A DNA stretch of 64,000 nucleotides from Clostridiales bacterium (GTDB taxonomy: Bacteria > Bacillota > Clostridia > Saccharofermentanales > Saccharofermentanaceae), in NCBI GenBank assembly GCA_017615325.1, contig JAGAAI010000048.1, positions 52,845-116,844 on the forward strand, written 5' to 3'. The notes beneath the pieces were generated by a model. The model did not search any database. It was not told the DNA's origin and worked only from the letters and a program-made list of their open reading frames with translations. This document shows positions 15,996 through 26,218 of the stretch, piece by piece. The position numbers and the translations under genes are program-made. Numbering within the stretch: the first letter of the stretch is position 1; every line of letters begins with the position of its first letter.

Positions 15996-17402
15996 TCACC
16001 CCATGAGCTTATTGTATGTATATTCGTTCTGTGAGAAATACTGCTCGGCGAAAGGTGCCTGGGCAATGGGAATGGCGCCCATCTCCTTTACGGCCTTCAT
16101 GAAGGGACGGCATAGTTTTACGATCGCCTTGAAGTGCTCAGGGAGACGCTCTTCGGGGCAGTCCATAACGCAGAGATATGCGCGTCTTGCGTTGTTGTCC
16201 TTCTCGGTCTGGAGGATGATGCCGACCTTGACGATATCCGAATGAGCTCCGCAGTACTTGCGGATAGCTTCTCTCATAAATCTGTACTCACCTGCTTCCG
16301 GAGGGGGGGCGAGTGTTACTTCGACCTGCTTTTCGATAGGAGTTACCCTGGCACCGGCTCCGCCCAGGACTTCTTCAACGGAAGTATTTTCAACAGCATC
16401 ACCGAACTCCCTCTTGAAAGCAGCGGATCCGGTTATTCCCTGAAGAGCTTCCAGGGGAAGTCTTACAGTAACCGGGCCGAAGGGATTTATGAGGATCCCC
16501 TGATGTCCGCCGCGCATACCGATCGCAGCAGCTTCAGGGAAGTTCATTGCTATCGTATTGGAAGGATCGATCTTGATAGACTTGGGCCTGTTGCGGTTAA
16601 GGCAGATCTTGTCGGTAAAGATCGGGAAAAGGGTACGATCCTCGTTATCCTTCAAAGACATAAGTCCGATATTGCGCTTATTGCCGCCTGCGCGGGACAT
16701 CTGAACGGGCGTAATGAATTCGGAATGGACAAAGGCTTCTGCAAGAGTCTCAAAGAAGACCTTGTCGCTGTCGAATCTTGCATATTCCATGGTGAGTCCC
16801 AGAAGCTTGGGGTTGTCAGGTCCTATCTCGGGATCTTCGGTCTCATGAGCCATAACGTTTGTTATGACTGAGAACTTATCGACGGGATCCTCGATATCCT
16901 CGTCAGGAGTCGTTGCATCGGGAAGGTTGCCCTTCTCAAGATCTATGACGACTCTTTCATCTGTTACTTCTTCAAATTTCTTGCCAGCGATGGAAAGGGA
17001 TACGACCTTTGTTGTCGTTACTCTCTTCTTGTTTGCATGGTATACGAAGACATCCATTCCGCGGCAGATCTTACCTCTTACGATACCCGATACGACGAAT
17101 CCGCCGGGAACCTCGGATACTGATCCGGGGATGTCATCCACCACGAGATAGAATCTGTCATCGCCTGCCAGGTCGATATATTCGCCTGAAGCTCTCATGG
17201 CCATATCCTCAGCGTCCTGGCGCTTCTGCGCTACGGCCTCGGTTGCAAGCCTGCCTGCTTCTGCACGGGCAAAACGTTCCGCTTCAGTCTCTTCCTCGAC
17301 CTCGTTTAAGATCCTCATCTCCTCGGAAAGATCGCCTGCGGCTTCTTTTACTTCGTTACTATTGTCCTTATCCTTATTCTTGCCAAATCCGAAAATTCCC
17401 AT
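15996..17402 (-). CDS. EF-Tu domain II-like barrel fused to SseB domains
   Basis: About 468 residues, cytoplasmic. A charged coiled N terminus (about 10-65) precedes a region resembling translation-factor domain II (about 75-150: FYLVVDDIPGSVSEVPGGFV, then SGIVRGKICRGMDVFVY). After an acidic linker come SseB-like N- and C-terminal domains (about 205-320 and 350-468), recognisable by FPIFTDK, the INPFGP segment and the EVTLAPPPEAGEYRFMREAI stretch. SseB is known only from enhanced serine sensitivity in E. coli. The ATG at 17402 has GAGGTG six bases upstream and is preferred over a GTG at 17411. Confidence 0.75.
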   Translation of the reverse strand: MGIFGFGKNKDKDNSNEVKEAAGDLSEEMRILNEVEEETEAERFARAEAGRLATEAVAQKRQDAEDMAMRASGEYIDLAGDDRFYLVVDDIPGSVSEVPGGFVVSGIVRGKICRGMDVFVYHANKKRVTTTKVVSLSIAGKKFEEVTDERVVIDLEKGNLPDATTPDEDIEDPVDKFSVITNVMAHETEDPEIGPDNPKLLGLTMEYARFDSDKVFFETLAEAFVHSEFITPVQMSRAGGNKRNIGLMSLKDNEDRTLFPIFTDKICLNRNRPKSIKIDPSNTIAMNFPEAAAIGMRGGHQGILINPFGPVTVRLPLEALQGITGSAAFKREFGDAVENTSVEEVLGGAGARVTPIEKQVEVTLAPPPEAGEYRFMREAIRKYCGAHSDIVKVGIILQTEKDNNARRAYLCVMDCPEERLPEHFKAIVKLCRPFMKAVKEMGAIPIAQAPFAEQYFSQNEYTYNKLMG

Positions 17403-17434
17403 TTTCAACACCTCATCTTTTTATATCGTCAAAG

Positions 17435-17458
17435 ATTATACCACGATTCATTATATCA
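17435..17458 (-). promoter_or_regulatory. Tandem extended -10 elements for the SseB-fusion gene
   Basis: On the minus strand TGATATAAT (17450-17458, overlapping the preceding gene's stop) and TGGTATAAT (17435-17443) are both extended -10 sequences. They place transcription starts 26-40 bases before the ATG at 17402. Confidence 0.55.
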
Positions 17459-19288
17459 GTCGTAAACACCTGCACCCGTCTGTACGAAATAGAGCCAGTA
17501 GGATCCGTAGAAGATAAGAGACAGGAGAGAAAAGAGCGCGACCAGTGTGCAGATCCCGTATAAGGATATCTTGATAAGAAGGCCTGCCAGTCCTTCGCGG
17601 CTTTTTCTCCTGTTGAGAGCGGATATGCCCCGTGCGAGCATATATGCCAGAGGGATCACGATCGGAACGACATATCTCATATTCTGTGAACAGACGGCCT
17701 TGTAGTTAAGGCAGAAACTTATGAAGGATGCCATCTCCGTTATGAAGAGGACCATCATGGCGCATGCCTCGTAACGGTAGGTCCCGCGTCTTAGATCAAC
17801 GATAAGGAAGACAAAAAGACAGATGATGGATATGACCGCCAGGATCTCGAACAAAAGGAGCATCAGGGATCCTGTCGTCATGAAGAACTGACTCTGCTGG
17901 AACATCTTTTCGTCAAAGAGGGCCGACTTGCAGAGAGCCAAAAACATCTGATAGTCCTTGATGTCCTCGTTAAAGACAAGGAAAGGAACATCAGCCGGGA
18001 GGCCCTTGGCCGGAAGCAGGATCCTCTCGACTAAAGAGTAACCTGATACGTCCTGAACTGAGGAGATATTGAATGTGTTTACATAATTAACCGGAACTCC
18101 CCAGCGGATGAGATTCCTTACAGGGAACCAGAGTCCTAAGGGAAAGGTAACTGCTGCAAATGCAAGGAACTGCCCGATGATATGCGGTATCTTGATATTT
18201 TCTCTTCCGTATCCTTCTTCCTTTGCACGAGCGGAAGGAATGATCTGGTAGCAGATCTTGGCAAGGAAGATAAGAGCTACCGGGATCGCTATAAGTCCGC
18301 CCGAAAGCTTTGACATCATGGAAAGTCCTATTCCTATACCCACGAGCATGATGTATCTGAACTTGGGGGAGCGGTACCAGAGGAGCGCATAGTAGAATGC
18401 GAGGAAAGAGAAGAATACCGATACGGCATCGTTGTTTACGGATGCCGACAGGATCAGGAATTCAGGCAGGCACATCGTAAGGCACATCGTAAAGATAACG
18501 CCGGGGCCCGATATCTTGAAGTATCTGATCATCTTGTAGATAAGAAGGCCTGACGCCGTCGAACAGAACAGGGGGATTATCTTTATTACTTCGTAGTTAT
18601 CCGCCTGCGAAGGGAAGATCAGCGAGTTGACCTTTATCGCAAGAGCCGCCAGGAAGTAAAACAAGGGTGGCTGATAGAACTGTCCCAATTCCCTGATATC
18701 CGAATCGATCAGCTTCCAGTTCGTAAGAGTATAAAGAACATAATTATCGTGAGTGCCGTAGAAATTATCATCGAAAAAGCCCATGTCATGCTGGTACATG
18801 TGCGTTATGGGTGTATAGAGGACTACGGTAAGCCTTGTCCAGAAAGACAGTACCATTATGAGCAGGACCACGTCTCTGGCCGTGATCTTGCGCATGATGA
18901 TAAGCACAATAAGGACTGACAGTATCATAACGGCTCCGCCTATGGATACTACCCAGATGAGATTGCCTCCGACTCCGTACATACCCTGGACAGGGCCTTT
19001 GGTAAGAACAAAGTCTGATATCAGTTCAAAGAGAAAAAAGGATATTACGCCGGAACCTGCTGCCGCTGCCACCTGAAAGGGCGTGGCGTTGAGGCAGGAT
19101 GCCAGATAGAAGCCCAAAAAGATCCACAGGCCTGCCATAAGCACGCCTGTGGTCGTTTCAGTCATATAGTGGATCGAGCATCTCGTAACAAGCCATACGA
19201 AGACGCATGCGGCCGCGATAAAGATAAAGCTTCTGTGGATCATAGTGCTTTTGATCTCGCGGCTGCTGATGATCTCTTTTTGTGTCAT
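17456..19288 (-). CDS. GT-C fold membrane glycosyltransferase, PMT/ArnT-like (copy 1)
   Basis: A 610-residue protein with about 12 hydrophobic spans. The first large outer loop has the acidic motif [11 protein letters not shown], followed by [11 protein letters not shown], as in dolichyl- or polyprenyl-phosphate-sugar-dependent enzymes (GT39/GT83). The segments [31 protein letters not shown] and [14 protein letters not shown] are shared with three paralogues at 21.5-26.2 kb. It likely transfers a sugar from a lipid carrier to an envelope acceptor. Its ATG overlaps the tyrS stop (ATGA), indicating translational coupling. Confidence 0.82.
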   Translation of the reverse strand: MTQKEIISSREIKSTMIHRSFIFIAAACVFVWLVTRCSIHYMTETTTGVLMAGLWIFLGFYLASCLNATPFQVAAAAGSGVISFFLFELISDFVLTKGPVQGMYGVGGNLIWVVSIGGAVMILSVLIVLIIMRKITARDVVLLIMVLSFWTRLTVVLYTPITHMYQHDMGFFDDNFYGTHDNYVLYTLTNWKLIDSDIRELGQFYQPPLFYFLAALAIKVNSLIFPSQADNYEVIKIIPLFCSTASGLLIYKMIRYFKISGPGVIFTMCLTMCLPEFLILSASVNNDAVSVFFSFLAFYYALLWYRSPKFRYIMLVGIGIGLSMMSKLSGGLIAIPVALIFLAKICYQIIPSARAKEEGYGRENIKIPHIIGQFLAFAAVTFPLGLWFPVRNLIRWGVPVNYVNTFNISSVQDVSGYSLVERILLPAKGLPADVPFLVFNEDIKDYQMFLALCKSALFDEKMFQQSQFFMTTGSLMLLLFEILAVISIICLFVFLIVDLRRGTYRYEACAMMVLFITEMASFISFCLNYKAVCSQNMRYVVPIVIPLAYMLARGISALNRRKSREGLAGLLIKISLYGICTLVALFSLLSLIFYGSYWLYFVQTGAGVYD

Positions 19289-20517
19289 ACGACGATTATC
19301 CTGCGGTAGGTCTTCTTACCCTTACGGCAGATAGCCTGTCCGTCGTCATCGAAGTCAGCATCGGAAAGAACATAGAACTGGTCTTCCACCTGCTTGTCGT
19401 TCAGAGTGATACCCTTCTGGGCGATCATCCTCTTGCCTTCACCCTTGGACTTGACCATGCCGGAAGCGGCAAGGACGTCTGCCAGCTGGATGCCTGCTTC
19501 AAGATCAGCCTTGGGGAGTTCATAAGTAACCATATCCTCGGATACTCCGCCGCCCTCGAAGATCTCTTCTGCAGTCTTCTTGGCGACGTCCGCGGCAGCC
19601 TCTCCGTGAACGATCTTCGTAACTTCGTATGCAAGTCTCTTCTTTGCTTCGTTGATGGCAGCATCAGTAAGGGTTGCATACTCGTTGATCTCATCCATAT
19701 CAAGGAATGTCAGGAGCTTCATGCACTTGATGACGTCAGCATCGTCTATGTTTCTCCAGTACTGGTAGAAGTCGTACTCGGAGAACTTTGCTGGATCGAG
19801 CCATACGGCACCCTTGGCGGTCTTACCCATCTTCTTGCCTTCGCTGTTGGTAAGGAGAGTGAAGGTAAGTCCGTAAGCAGGCTGGGCATCCTTACGCCTT
19901 ATGAGTTCAACACCGCCGATGATGTTGGACCACTGGTCGTCACCGCCTAACTCGAGGCAGCAGTCATACTTCTTATGCAGGTAGTAGAAGTCGTAGCTCT
20001 GCATGAGCATGTAGTTGAATTCGAGGAAGGAAAGTCCCTTCTCGAGTCTCTGCTTGTAGCACTCAGCCGTGAGCATCTTGTTTACGGAGAAGTGGGGTCC
20101 TATGTCTCTTAAGAACTCGATGTAGTTAAGATCGCGGAGCCAGTCAGCATTGTTTACGATGATCGCCTTATCGTCCGAGAAATCAACGACCTTGCCCATC
20201 TGGCGCTTGAAGCACTCGACGTTGTGGTCGATCGTCTCAACGGTCATCATCTGTCTCATGTCAGTACGTCCCGTAGGGTCACCGATCATGGCCGTTCCGC
20301 CGCCCATCAGAGCGATAGGACGGTGACCAGCCTTCTGCATGTGGCTCATGACCATCATCTGGACAAAGTGGCCTACATGAAGGGAATCTGCCGTGGGGTC
20401 AAAACCTATATAGAATGTTACTCCGGGCTTGCCCAAAAGATCATAGATCTCTTCCTTGTGCGTTGCCTGCGAGAAGTAACCTCTTTCTTCTAAGATATCG
20501 AATACATTTCTAGCCAT
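19285..20517 (-). CDS. tyrS: Tyrosyl-tRNA synthetase
   Basis: A 410-residue class I synthetase. The HIGH motif is HVGH (residues 47-50) after the [11 protein letters not shown] segment, and the KMSKS loop is GKKMGKT (near residue 227). The tyrosine and tRNA contact blocks LQSYDFYYL and GGDDQWSNI are present, and a C-terminal S4-like domain (about 345-410) follows. Length is typical of the TyrS1 type. There is only a 56-base gap upstream, too short for a T-box leader. Its stop overlaps the start of the downstream glycosyltransferase. Confidence 0.96.
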   Translation of the reverse strand: MARNVFDILEERGYFSQATHKEEIYDLLGKPGVTFYIGFDPTADSLHVGHFVQMMVMSHMQKAGHRPIALMGGGTAMIGDPTGRTDMRQMMTVETIDHNVECFKRQMGKVVDFSDDKAIIVNNADWLRDLNYIEFLRDIGPHFSVNKMLTAECYKQRLEKGLSFLEFNYMLMQSYDFYYLHKKYDCCLELGGDDQWSNIIGGVELIRRKDAQPAYGLTFTLLTNSEGKKMGKTAKGAVWLDPAKFSEYDFYQYWRNIDDADVIKCMKLLTFLDMDEINEYATLTDAAINEAKKRLAYEVTKIVHGEAAADVAKKTAEEIFEGGGVSEDMVTYELPKADLEAGIQLADVLAASGMVKSKGEGKRMIAQKGITLNDKQVEDQFYVLSDADFDDDGQAICRKGKKTYRRIIVV

Positions 20518-20563
20518 TTCTTTTACCTCTTATCTCTTTTTCTTTTCTTATATCAACCGGGTA

Positions 20564-20572
20564 AGTATACCA
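20564..20572 (-). promoter_or_regulatory. Extended -10 element upstream of tyrS
   Basis: TGGTATACT on the minus strand ends just after the trxB stop codon, about 47 bases before the tyrS ATG. No good -35 is visible. Confidence 0.4.
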
Positions 20573-20573
20573 C

Positions 20574-21479
20574 TTATTGCATCTTTATGCAGGATACGGC
20601 CGCCAATGCCGCAATTGCGCCGTCAGATGCCGCAGTTGCAAGCTGCCTTACGTGTTTTGTCCTTACATCACCAGCTACGAAAACGCCGGGACAACTGGTG
20701 ACACAGTCTTCTCCTGCCTTGATATAGCCGCCTTCCATCTCAACAAGATCTTCAAAGGCTTTTGTCGCAGGCACCTGACCTATCGCAACGAAGAGTCCGT
20801 CAACTTCCAAAGTCCTGGTGGTTCCGTCTACGGCATTCTTCAAAACGACTGAAGAGAGCTTGCCTTCGCCCTCGAGGCTTTCTGTCACAAAAGGCGTCAG
20901 GATCTCGATGTTCTCAGTCTCACGGGCCTTAGCCATAAGTGTCTCTTCGGCACGGAATCCGTCCCTTCTGTGGATTATATAGACCTTGCTGCAAAGACCG
21001 GCAAGATAAAGTGCATCTTCTACGGCCGTATTGCCGCCGCCTGCTACAGCCGTGACCTTGTCCTTGAAGAAGGCTCCGTCACAGGTCGCGCAATAGGAGA
21101 TTCCTCTTCCCGTAAGTTCTGCTTCCTTATCGATCCCCAGGTGACGGTTTGTAGCACCCGTTGCGATAATGACTGTCCTGGCTTCGTAATCGCCGAAATC
21201 ACCCTTGAGGACAAAGCCTGACTCCGTCTTCTCAACTTTGTTTATCTGATCGAAAACGAACTTCGCATCCAGTGATGATGCCTGACGGAAGATGGAATCT
21301 GCCAGATCAAAGCCCGATATCTTCTCATAACCGGGGTAATTCTCGACTTCAGGGGTCGCGACTATCTGGCCGCCGTATGTATTGCCTTCAAAGACAGACA
21401 CATCCATTCCGGCACGTCTTGCATAGATTGCCGCCGTCATGCCTGCTGTTCCTGCTCCGACTATAGCTATATCGATCAT
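20574..21479 (-). CDS. trxB: Thioredoxin reductase
   Basis: About 301 residues. The N-terminal FAD site is IVGAGTAGMTAA, the redox-active pair is CATC (residues 130-133), the NADPH site is AGGGNTAVEDA with the HRRDGFR NADPH-phosphate contact, and the C-terminal FAD motif is GVFVAGDVR. Length and motif order match the NADPH-dependent enzyme that reduces thioredoxin. AAAGGAG lies 8 bases before the ATG at 21479, preferred over an in-frame GTG at 21488. No thioredoxin gene is adjacent. Confidence 0.95.
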   Translation of the reverse strand: MIDIAIVGAGTAGMTAAIYARRAGMDVSVFEGNTYGGQIVATPEVENYPGYEKISGFDLADSIFRQASSLDAKFVFDQINKVEKTESGFVLKGDFGDYEARTVIIATGATNRHLGIDKEAELTGRGISYCATCDGAFFKDKVTAVAGGGNTAVEDALYLAGLCSKVYIIHRRDGFRAEETLMAKARETENIEILTPFVTESLEGEGKLSSVVLKNAVDGTTRTLEVDGLFVAIGQVPATKAFEDLVEMEGGYIKAGEDCVTSCPGVFVAGDVRTKHVRQLATAASDGAIAALAAVSCIKMQ

Positions 21480-21518
21480 AAGAATCACTCCTTTTTTGCA
21501 TCAATAAAATGCAAGAAC

Positions 21519-21527
21519 ATTATATCA
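21519..21527 (-). promoter_or_regulatory. Extended -10 promoter for trxB
   Basis: TGATATAAT on the minus strand overlaps the stop codon of the upstream glycosyltransferase and is about 40 bases before the trxB ATG. Confidence 0.55.
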
Positions 21528-22970
21528 TTTAATCCAGATAAGGCAGTAGAACACCATCGACAAAAGAGCAAAGGAAAAGACGGCAACATCTGTAAATAAC
21601 GCAAGGAGATTGGGCCCCTTCTCACGGGCTATGCCGCAGTAATAGGATCCTGCTATGATCACGGGAACTATGTACCTGAAAGACATCGTGCAGGTATAAG
21701 GGTACCTGAAGCAGAACAAAACGTAGAAGAACAGTTCCGATAGGAGCAGGATCGTAAGGAATGTGTTGAGATCATTCCTCTTTTTTATCCAGGCCAGGAT
21801 CATGCCGATGAGGGATATCAAAGTCAGAAGGACGAAAGACGCCAGAAGGAAATATCCCAATAACGCGAGGACTGTATGGTCCCTGTAGTAATCCCCGTCG
21901 AAGACCGCCTGATCCATCGTCTCGGATATTATGTTGTAATTGTTCCCTCCGAACTCAAAGAACCTCTTCCAGAAGGGGACTCCGCTTATAACAAGCCCGG
22001 GATTAAGGTCGGTATCGGGGATCGCAACATAAGTTATGGGCACGTTCCAGAGGATCAAGGATCTCACCTGATACCAGAGACCAAGAGGCGCCGTGATAAG
22101 AAGGAATATGCTGTATTCTCCGATCGTGGCGAGCTTCCTCTTACTAGTGAACAGGACTTTAAGCATAAGGAATGCTATGGGGACGGCAACGAGTCCTGCC
22201 GAGAGTTTTGTCATCATGCCGAGACCTATGGAAAGTCCAGTCAAAAGAAGGATCCAGAATTTCTTTTTCCCATACCAGGTCCAGGCAAGATATAAAGCCA
22301 GGACTGACAACATCAAAGCCAGAGGATCGTTGTTTAAAGCTCCCGCAAATACTATCAGCTGGGGATGTATTGCCATGGCAAGAAATGCTGTGATGCGGCC
22401 CTTGGCAGAAAGGGAAAAGATATCCAAAAACTTCCTAAAGACAGCAAGGGTTACAAGAGACCAGAAGAGGGACAAAGTCTGGAGAGCGTCCCAGTTATGC
22501 GCAGCAGAAGGAACTATTGTCCTGTATATCCCGAAGAATATGGCGCAGACGATATGGTGGAAAGGCGGATGGTAGAACTGCCAGTGATCTCTTATGTCTT
22601 CTGCCAGGAGCTTATGGTTTTCGAGAAGATATTCTATGTATTCGGCATGGTAATTGTTCTCAAGGTAGGTGTCGAATTCTCCGACGTCATGCTGACGCTG
22701 CATCGCTCCCGTATAGAGCACATAAAAAGTCCTTACGAAAACCGCAGCTATCGTAATGCATGCTATAAGTCTGGCTTCCTTACCGGACCCTTCGCTTGTC
22801 ACTACAAAAAACGCAAGACCTATAAATCCAAGGATCAGGACAGCTCCCGTAAGAGGCGAGAGGTTCTGCATCTGACAGCCGGATACAATAAGCACGAATA
22901 AAGACCAGACTGCATATACCGCAATGTCCAAAGTCAAGCTGTGAGAACTCTTTTCCCTGTCCTTTACCAT
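21525..22970 (-). CDS. GT-C fold membrane glycosyltransferase, PMT/ArnT-like (copy 2)
   Basis: A 481-residue paralogue of the 17.4-19.3 kb protein. The outer-loop acidic motif is QRQHDVGEFD, then HWQFYHPPFHH; KLSAGLVAVPIAF, PLGLWYQVRSLILWNVPITY and FRYIVPVIIAGSYY follow in the same order. About 11 hydrophobic spans are visible. It overlaps the 3' end of the next paralogue by 7 bases, so copies 2-4 and the CAP protein upstream form one translationally coupled string. The sugar and acceptor cannot be read from sequence. Confidence 0.82.
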   Translation of the reverse strand: MVKDREKSSHSLTLDIAVYAVWSLFVLIVSGCQMQNLSPLTGAVLILGFIGLAFFVVTSEGSGKEARLIACITIAAVFVRTFYVLYTGAMQRQHDVGEFDTYLENNYHAEYIEYLLENHKLLAEDIRDHWQFYHPPFHHIVCAIFFGIYRTIVPSAAHNWDALQTLSLFWSLVTLAVFRKFLDIFSLSAKGRITAFLAMAIHPQLIVFAGALNNDPLALMLSVLALYLAWTWYGKKKFWILLLTGLSIGLGMMTKLSAGLVAVPIAFLMLKVLFTSKRKLATIGEYSIFLLITAPLGLWYQVRSLILWNVPITYVAIPDTDLNPGLVISGVPFWKRFFEFGGNNYNIISETMDQAVFDGDYYRDHTVLALLGYFLLASFVLLTLISLIGMILAWIKKRNDLNTFLTILLLSELFFYVLFCFRYPYTCTMSFRYIVPVIIAGSYYCGIAREKGPNLLALFTDVAVFSFALLSMVFYCLIWIK

Positions 22971-24508
22971 GTGACATCCACCACCGTAACTTCACCCATG
23001 ACATAGGTCATGAGACAGATATAAAATGCAGCCGTCAAAAGAGCAAATGCAACCGATAAGATCTTATAGAGGAGCACGCCCTTGTCTCTCCCCGATACAA
23101 GTCTTGCGGCAAAGTAAGTTCCGCAGATAAGGAGAGGCACCGTGTACCTGAAATTCATCGAACAGATATGGGGGTATTTTAGCGCAAAAGCCGTATAGCT
23201 TATTAGTTCCGCAACGAAGAGGACAGCAAGTGACAGTTCGCTTACGGCAAGCTTTCTTTTGCGCATGGTAACCACCGTATAGACGAGTCCCGCCAAGGAT
23301 AAGATAACGAGCGCAACAAAGATCCAGAGAAGGAAATATCCTGTCATGGACTGAACCAGGCTGTCCCTGTAATTCCACTCTCCAAATAGAGCGGATTTGA
23401 TCAGTGCGATCGTCGTGTTGTAGTCCTGCTCACCGTCTGATCCCAGGTTCATGAAGAAGTCTTCAATGGGTACGGGATAGAGACCGAAGAGCCTGTCAGT
23501 AACAGAGAATCTGCTTATGTCCTGGTAAGGATTATCTGACCTTAAAACATAGCCCAGGGGAACAGAAAACATGAAGTAATTACGCAACTGGAACCAGAGA
23601 CCCAAAGGGATAGCGATCGCACTGTATATAGCGGCATTGCCGATGGTCTTAGCTTTCCCTTTGCCGTCTGCCTTGATAAATCTAGCGATGAAAAGAACTG
23701 CAAGAGGGGCTGCGATGAGTCCTGCCGAGAGCTTGGTCATCATGGCAAGACCTGCGCATGAAGATGAGATGATAAGATCCTTTATCGAGCTCTCTTTGTA
23801 CCATCTGATCCCAAGGTAAAGAGCAATGAATGTCAGCATGACTGAAAGACTGTCGTTATTGATGCTTCCCGACAGAAGGATAAATTCAGGGAAGAAAGAA
23901 ACGATCAGGGCTGACGGCAAGAGCACGTTTTCGCCAAGATCAAAGAGCTTTAAGATCCGGTATGTTACGACCGAACTTATCCCTGCGTAGCAGAAGGTCA
24001 GGATCTGCAGGGCTTCATAGTTGTGATCTCCTCCAAGGAAGAGTTCGTAAATCTTAAGAAAGACTGCACAAACAAAGTAATGAAAGGGCGGATGGTAGAA
24101 CTGGCCTGCCGTTGATACATCGATGGCAGGAAGTGTCATCTTGTCTCTTACATAGAGAATGTATCCTGAATGGAAGTAGTTATAGACTCCCTCTTCGAAC
24201 ACGCCGACATCATTCTGACGGGTTGCGATATCAGTGTAAAGGACATAGATCAGACGCAGTGCAAAACCTGCGGCAAAGATCACTACTATCTTCGCATTGA
24301 AAGTAAGTTTGCCCTTAAAGTGAAGAAATATAGCAAATGCCGTAAGGGAAACTATAAGACCTGCTATAACGGTCCACATTATCCAGTTTCCCTGGGGGAG
24401 CTGCCCTCCCGTTAAGACGAGGGCTATAAGGGATGCCAGGGCCGTAACGATATAGGGGTGCTCTGATGCAACCCTTACCGCGATGTTATCTTTAGTCCCT
24501 GAACTCAT
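22964..24508 (-). CDS. GT-C fold membrane glycosyltransferase, PMT/ArnT-like (copy 3)
   Basis: A 514-residue paralogue. Motifs in order: RQNDVGVFEEGV, GQFYHPPFHYFV, SINNDSLSVM, KLSAGLIAAPLAV, PLGLWFQLRNYFMFSVPL and MNFRYTVPLLICGTYF. The His of the HD motif is Asn here, but the Asp is kept. A strong G-run ribosome site precedes the ATG. It lies 15 bases after the stop of copy 4. Confidence 0.82.
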   Translation of the reverse strand: MSSGTKDNIAVRVASEHPYIVTALASLIALVLTGGQLPQGNWIMWTVIAGLIVSLTAFAIFLHFKGKLTFNAKIVVIFAAGFALRLIYVLYTDIATRQNDVGVFEEGVYNYFHSGYILYVRDKMTLPAIDVSTAGQFYHPPFHYFVCAVFLKIYELFLGGDHNYEALQILTFCYAGISSVVTYRILKLFDLGENVLLPSALIVSFFPEFILLSGSINNDSLSVMLTFIALYLGIRWYKESSIKDLIISSSCAGLAMMTKLSAGLIAAPLAVLFIARFIKADGKGKAKTIGNAAIYSAIAIPLGLWFQLRNYFMFSVPLGYVLRSDNPYQDISRFSVTDRLFGLYPVPIEDFFMNLGSDGEQDYNTTIALIKSALFGEWNYRDSLVQSMTGYFLLWIFVALVILSLAGLVYTVVTMRKRKLAVSELSLAVLFVAELISYTAFALKYPHICSMNFRYTVPLLICGTYFAARLVSGRDKGVLLYKILSVAFALLTAAFYICLMTYVMGEVTVVDVTW

Positions 24509-24523
24509 AACTTTTCCCCCCCG

Positions 24524-26218
24524 TCAGTCAAAATATAATGCACAAGCCATGTAAAATGCAACAACCATTAACATAAAGACGGCTATGAGCATCTTGAGGA
24601 TCGTCTTCGCCAATGGGATCTTCCGGGCAAAAAGTCCATAGAGATCACCGATCGCGATCGATCCTGCGATAACTGCAGGAAGGATATATCTCATATTCAT
24701 CGTGCATGCAAAAGGAAATTCGATATTCATTCGGAGGTATAAGACCAGATTGACAAAGACCGTGATCCCCAAGGCAAGTCTTGCAATACACCTGTCGTTC
24801 TTATACGAAAAGTACACAAAATAGATAAGGCCTGCTATCCCCAGGATCATAAGGAATGCAAAGAGCCAGAAGAGGATATAACCCGTTAAAGCCGTCCCCA
24901 TCTGATCTCGCATTATCGCTTCGTTAAAAAGCCCTGTTTTTAAAAGAGCAATCGGTATTGAATGATCGGGATCACCTTCAAGTCCGTTACGGAAAAAACA
25001 GTCTTCCGCACCGACGATCTCATCAGGGATAAGCCTTGCCCAAAAAGGAATGTCACCCAGATACATATAGTCTGAAGTCGGCCTTAAGATATAGGTCAGG
25101 GGCACTCCGAACATTATGTAGTTACGGATAAAATACCAAAGACCCAGAGGCAGGGATATAAGCCCGTAAAGAACGGGAGAGATAATTGCTCTTGCATAGC
25201 TCTTCTCCTTAAAGCTCTTTATCATTCCTGCGATTATCACGACCAGGACCGCAGGTGCTGCCAAAGCGCCGGAAAGCTTCGTTCCGACCGACAGCCCCAT
25301 GCTAAGAGCCGCTATAACGAGCGTCGTATATCTTCCGGTCTTTTTCCAGTCAAGGATAAAGAGGATCGATGCCATCGTGAACATCAGGCCCATGGAATCG
25401 TTGTTGAGGTTGCCGGCTTCCATTATGAGCGCCGGGAGAAAAGCCAGGACTGCAACTGCTGCCTTCCTCCCTGCCTTCGTCATCTTAAGGAAACCCGTTA
25501 TGGCATAAGAGAAGTAGAGTGTCAGGACAGAAGATAAGAAAGTCAGGGCTCTCATACCCTCCCAGTTCTCGGCCCTGGATGGGAATATGAGCTTTTGCAG
25601 ATCCAGAACCGCCGAAGCGGAATAATGGTAGTACGGCGGATGGTACCATTCGCCGAATTCACGCACATCAAGATTTATGAGCCTGCCCGTGAAATTTACA
25701 AACTGGATATATCCCGAATGCAGGATATTGTAGCGGTCGGTAAAATCACCGACATCGTTGCACATTGCAAAGAAAGGGATCACCACGATAAAAGACAGCC
25801 TCATCCAGACTCCGGCGATGAGAAGAGCGGTAAGAAAACCCTTGTGAGTCTTATACATTCCGGTCCAGAGGGCAAGGAGGGCTATTACCGCAAGACCGCC
25901 GCCCAGGAGCAGGATCTTGGCAGGTCTGTCGGTTACCGAAGATCTTACAAAAGCGAAAAGCAAACCTGCGGGGATCGACAGGACTAAGACCACAATATCC
26001 CCGGCTCCTTTGAACTTCTTCCCCGACAGCATTATCATTGCTATCCATAGGGTCGAGAAGAGTACAAAGAAGGATATGGGTCCTGTCAGCCAGATCGCGC
26101 CACCCGTGAAGATGAGCGCATATATTGCCGCTGCCAATGAAAGACATATCGGCCGCAGGTATGCGGCCGATCCTTCGTCTCTTATGAACCCGGGGCTGAT
26201 CTTATTATCCGTAGTCAT
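24524..26218 (-). CDS. GT-C fold membrane glycosyltransferase, PMT/ArnT-like (copy 4)
   Basis: About 564 residues, the longest of the four after copy 1. The acidic motif reads MCNDVGDFTD, then GEWYHPPYYH, NLNNDSMGLM, KLSGALAAPAV, PLGLWYFIRNYIMFGVPLTY and MNMRYILPAVIAGS. The open frame reaches a TTG at 26242, but the ATG at 26218 shares a base with the stop of the upstream CAP gene (TGATG) and is the more likely start. This one-base overlap couples it to the surface CAP protein. Confidence 0.82.
   Translation of the reverse strand: MTTDNKISPGFIRDEGSAAYLRPICLSLAAAIYALIFTGGAIWLTGPISFFVLFSTLWIAMIMLSGKKFKGAGDIVVLVLSIPAGLLFAFVRSSVTDRPAKILLLGGGLAVIALLALWTGMYKTHKGFLTALLIAGVWMRLSFIVVIPFFAMCNDVGDFTDRYNILHSGYIQFVNFTGRLINLDVREFGEWYHPPYYHYSASAVLDLQKLIFPSRAENWEGMRALTFLSSVLTLYFSYAITGFLKMTKAGRKAAVAVLAFLPALIMEAGNLNNDSMGLMFTMASILFILDWKKTGRYTTLVIAALSMGLSVGTKLSGALAAPAVLVVIIAGMIKSFKEKSYARAIISPVLYGLISLPLGLWYFIRNYIMFGVPLTYILRPTSDYMYLGDIPFWARLIPDEIVGAEDCFFRNGLEGDPDHSIPIALLKTGLFNEAIMRDQMGTALTGYILFWLFAFLMILGIAGLIYFVYFSYKNDRCIARLALGITVFVNLVLYLRMNIEFPFACTMNMRYILPAVIAGSIAIGDLYGLFARKIPLAKTILKMLIAVFMLMVVAFYMACALYFD

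Noticed and set aside
20518..20573. Possible T-box leader before tyrS
   Set aside because: Only 56 bases separate trxB and tyrS, too short for a T-box, and no antiterminator motif is present.
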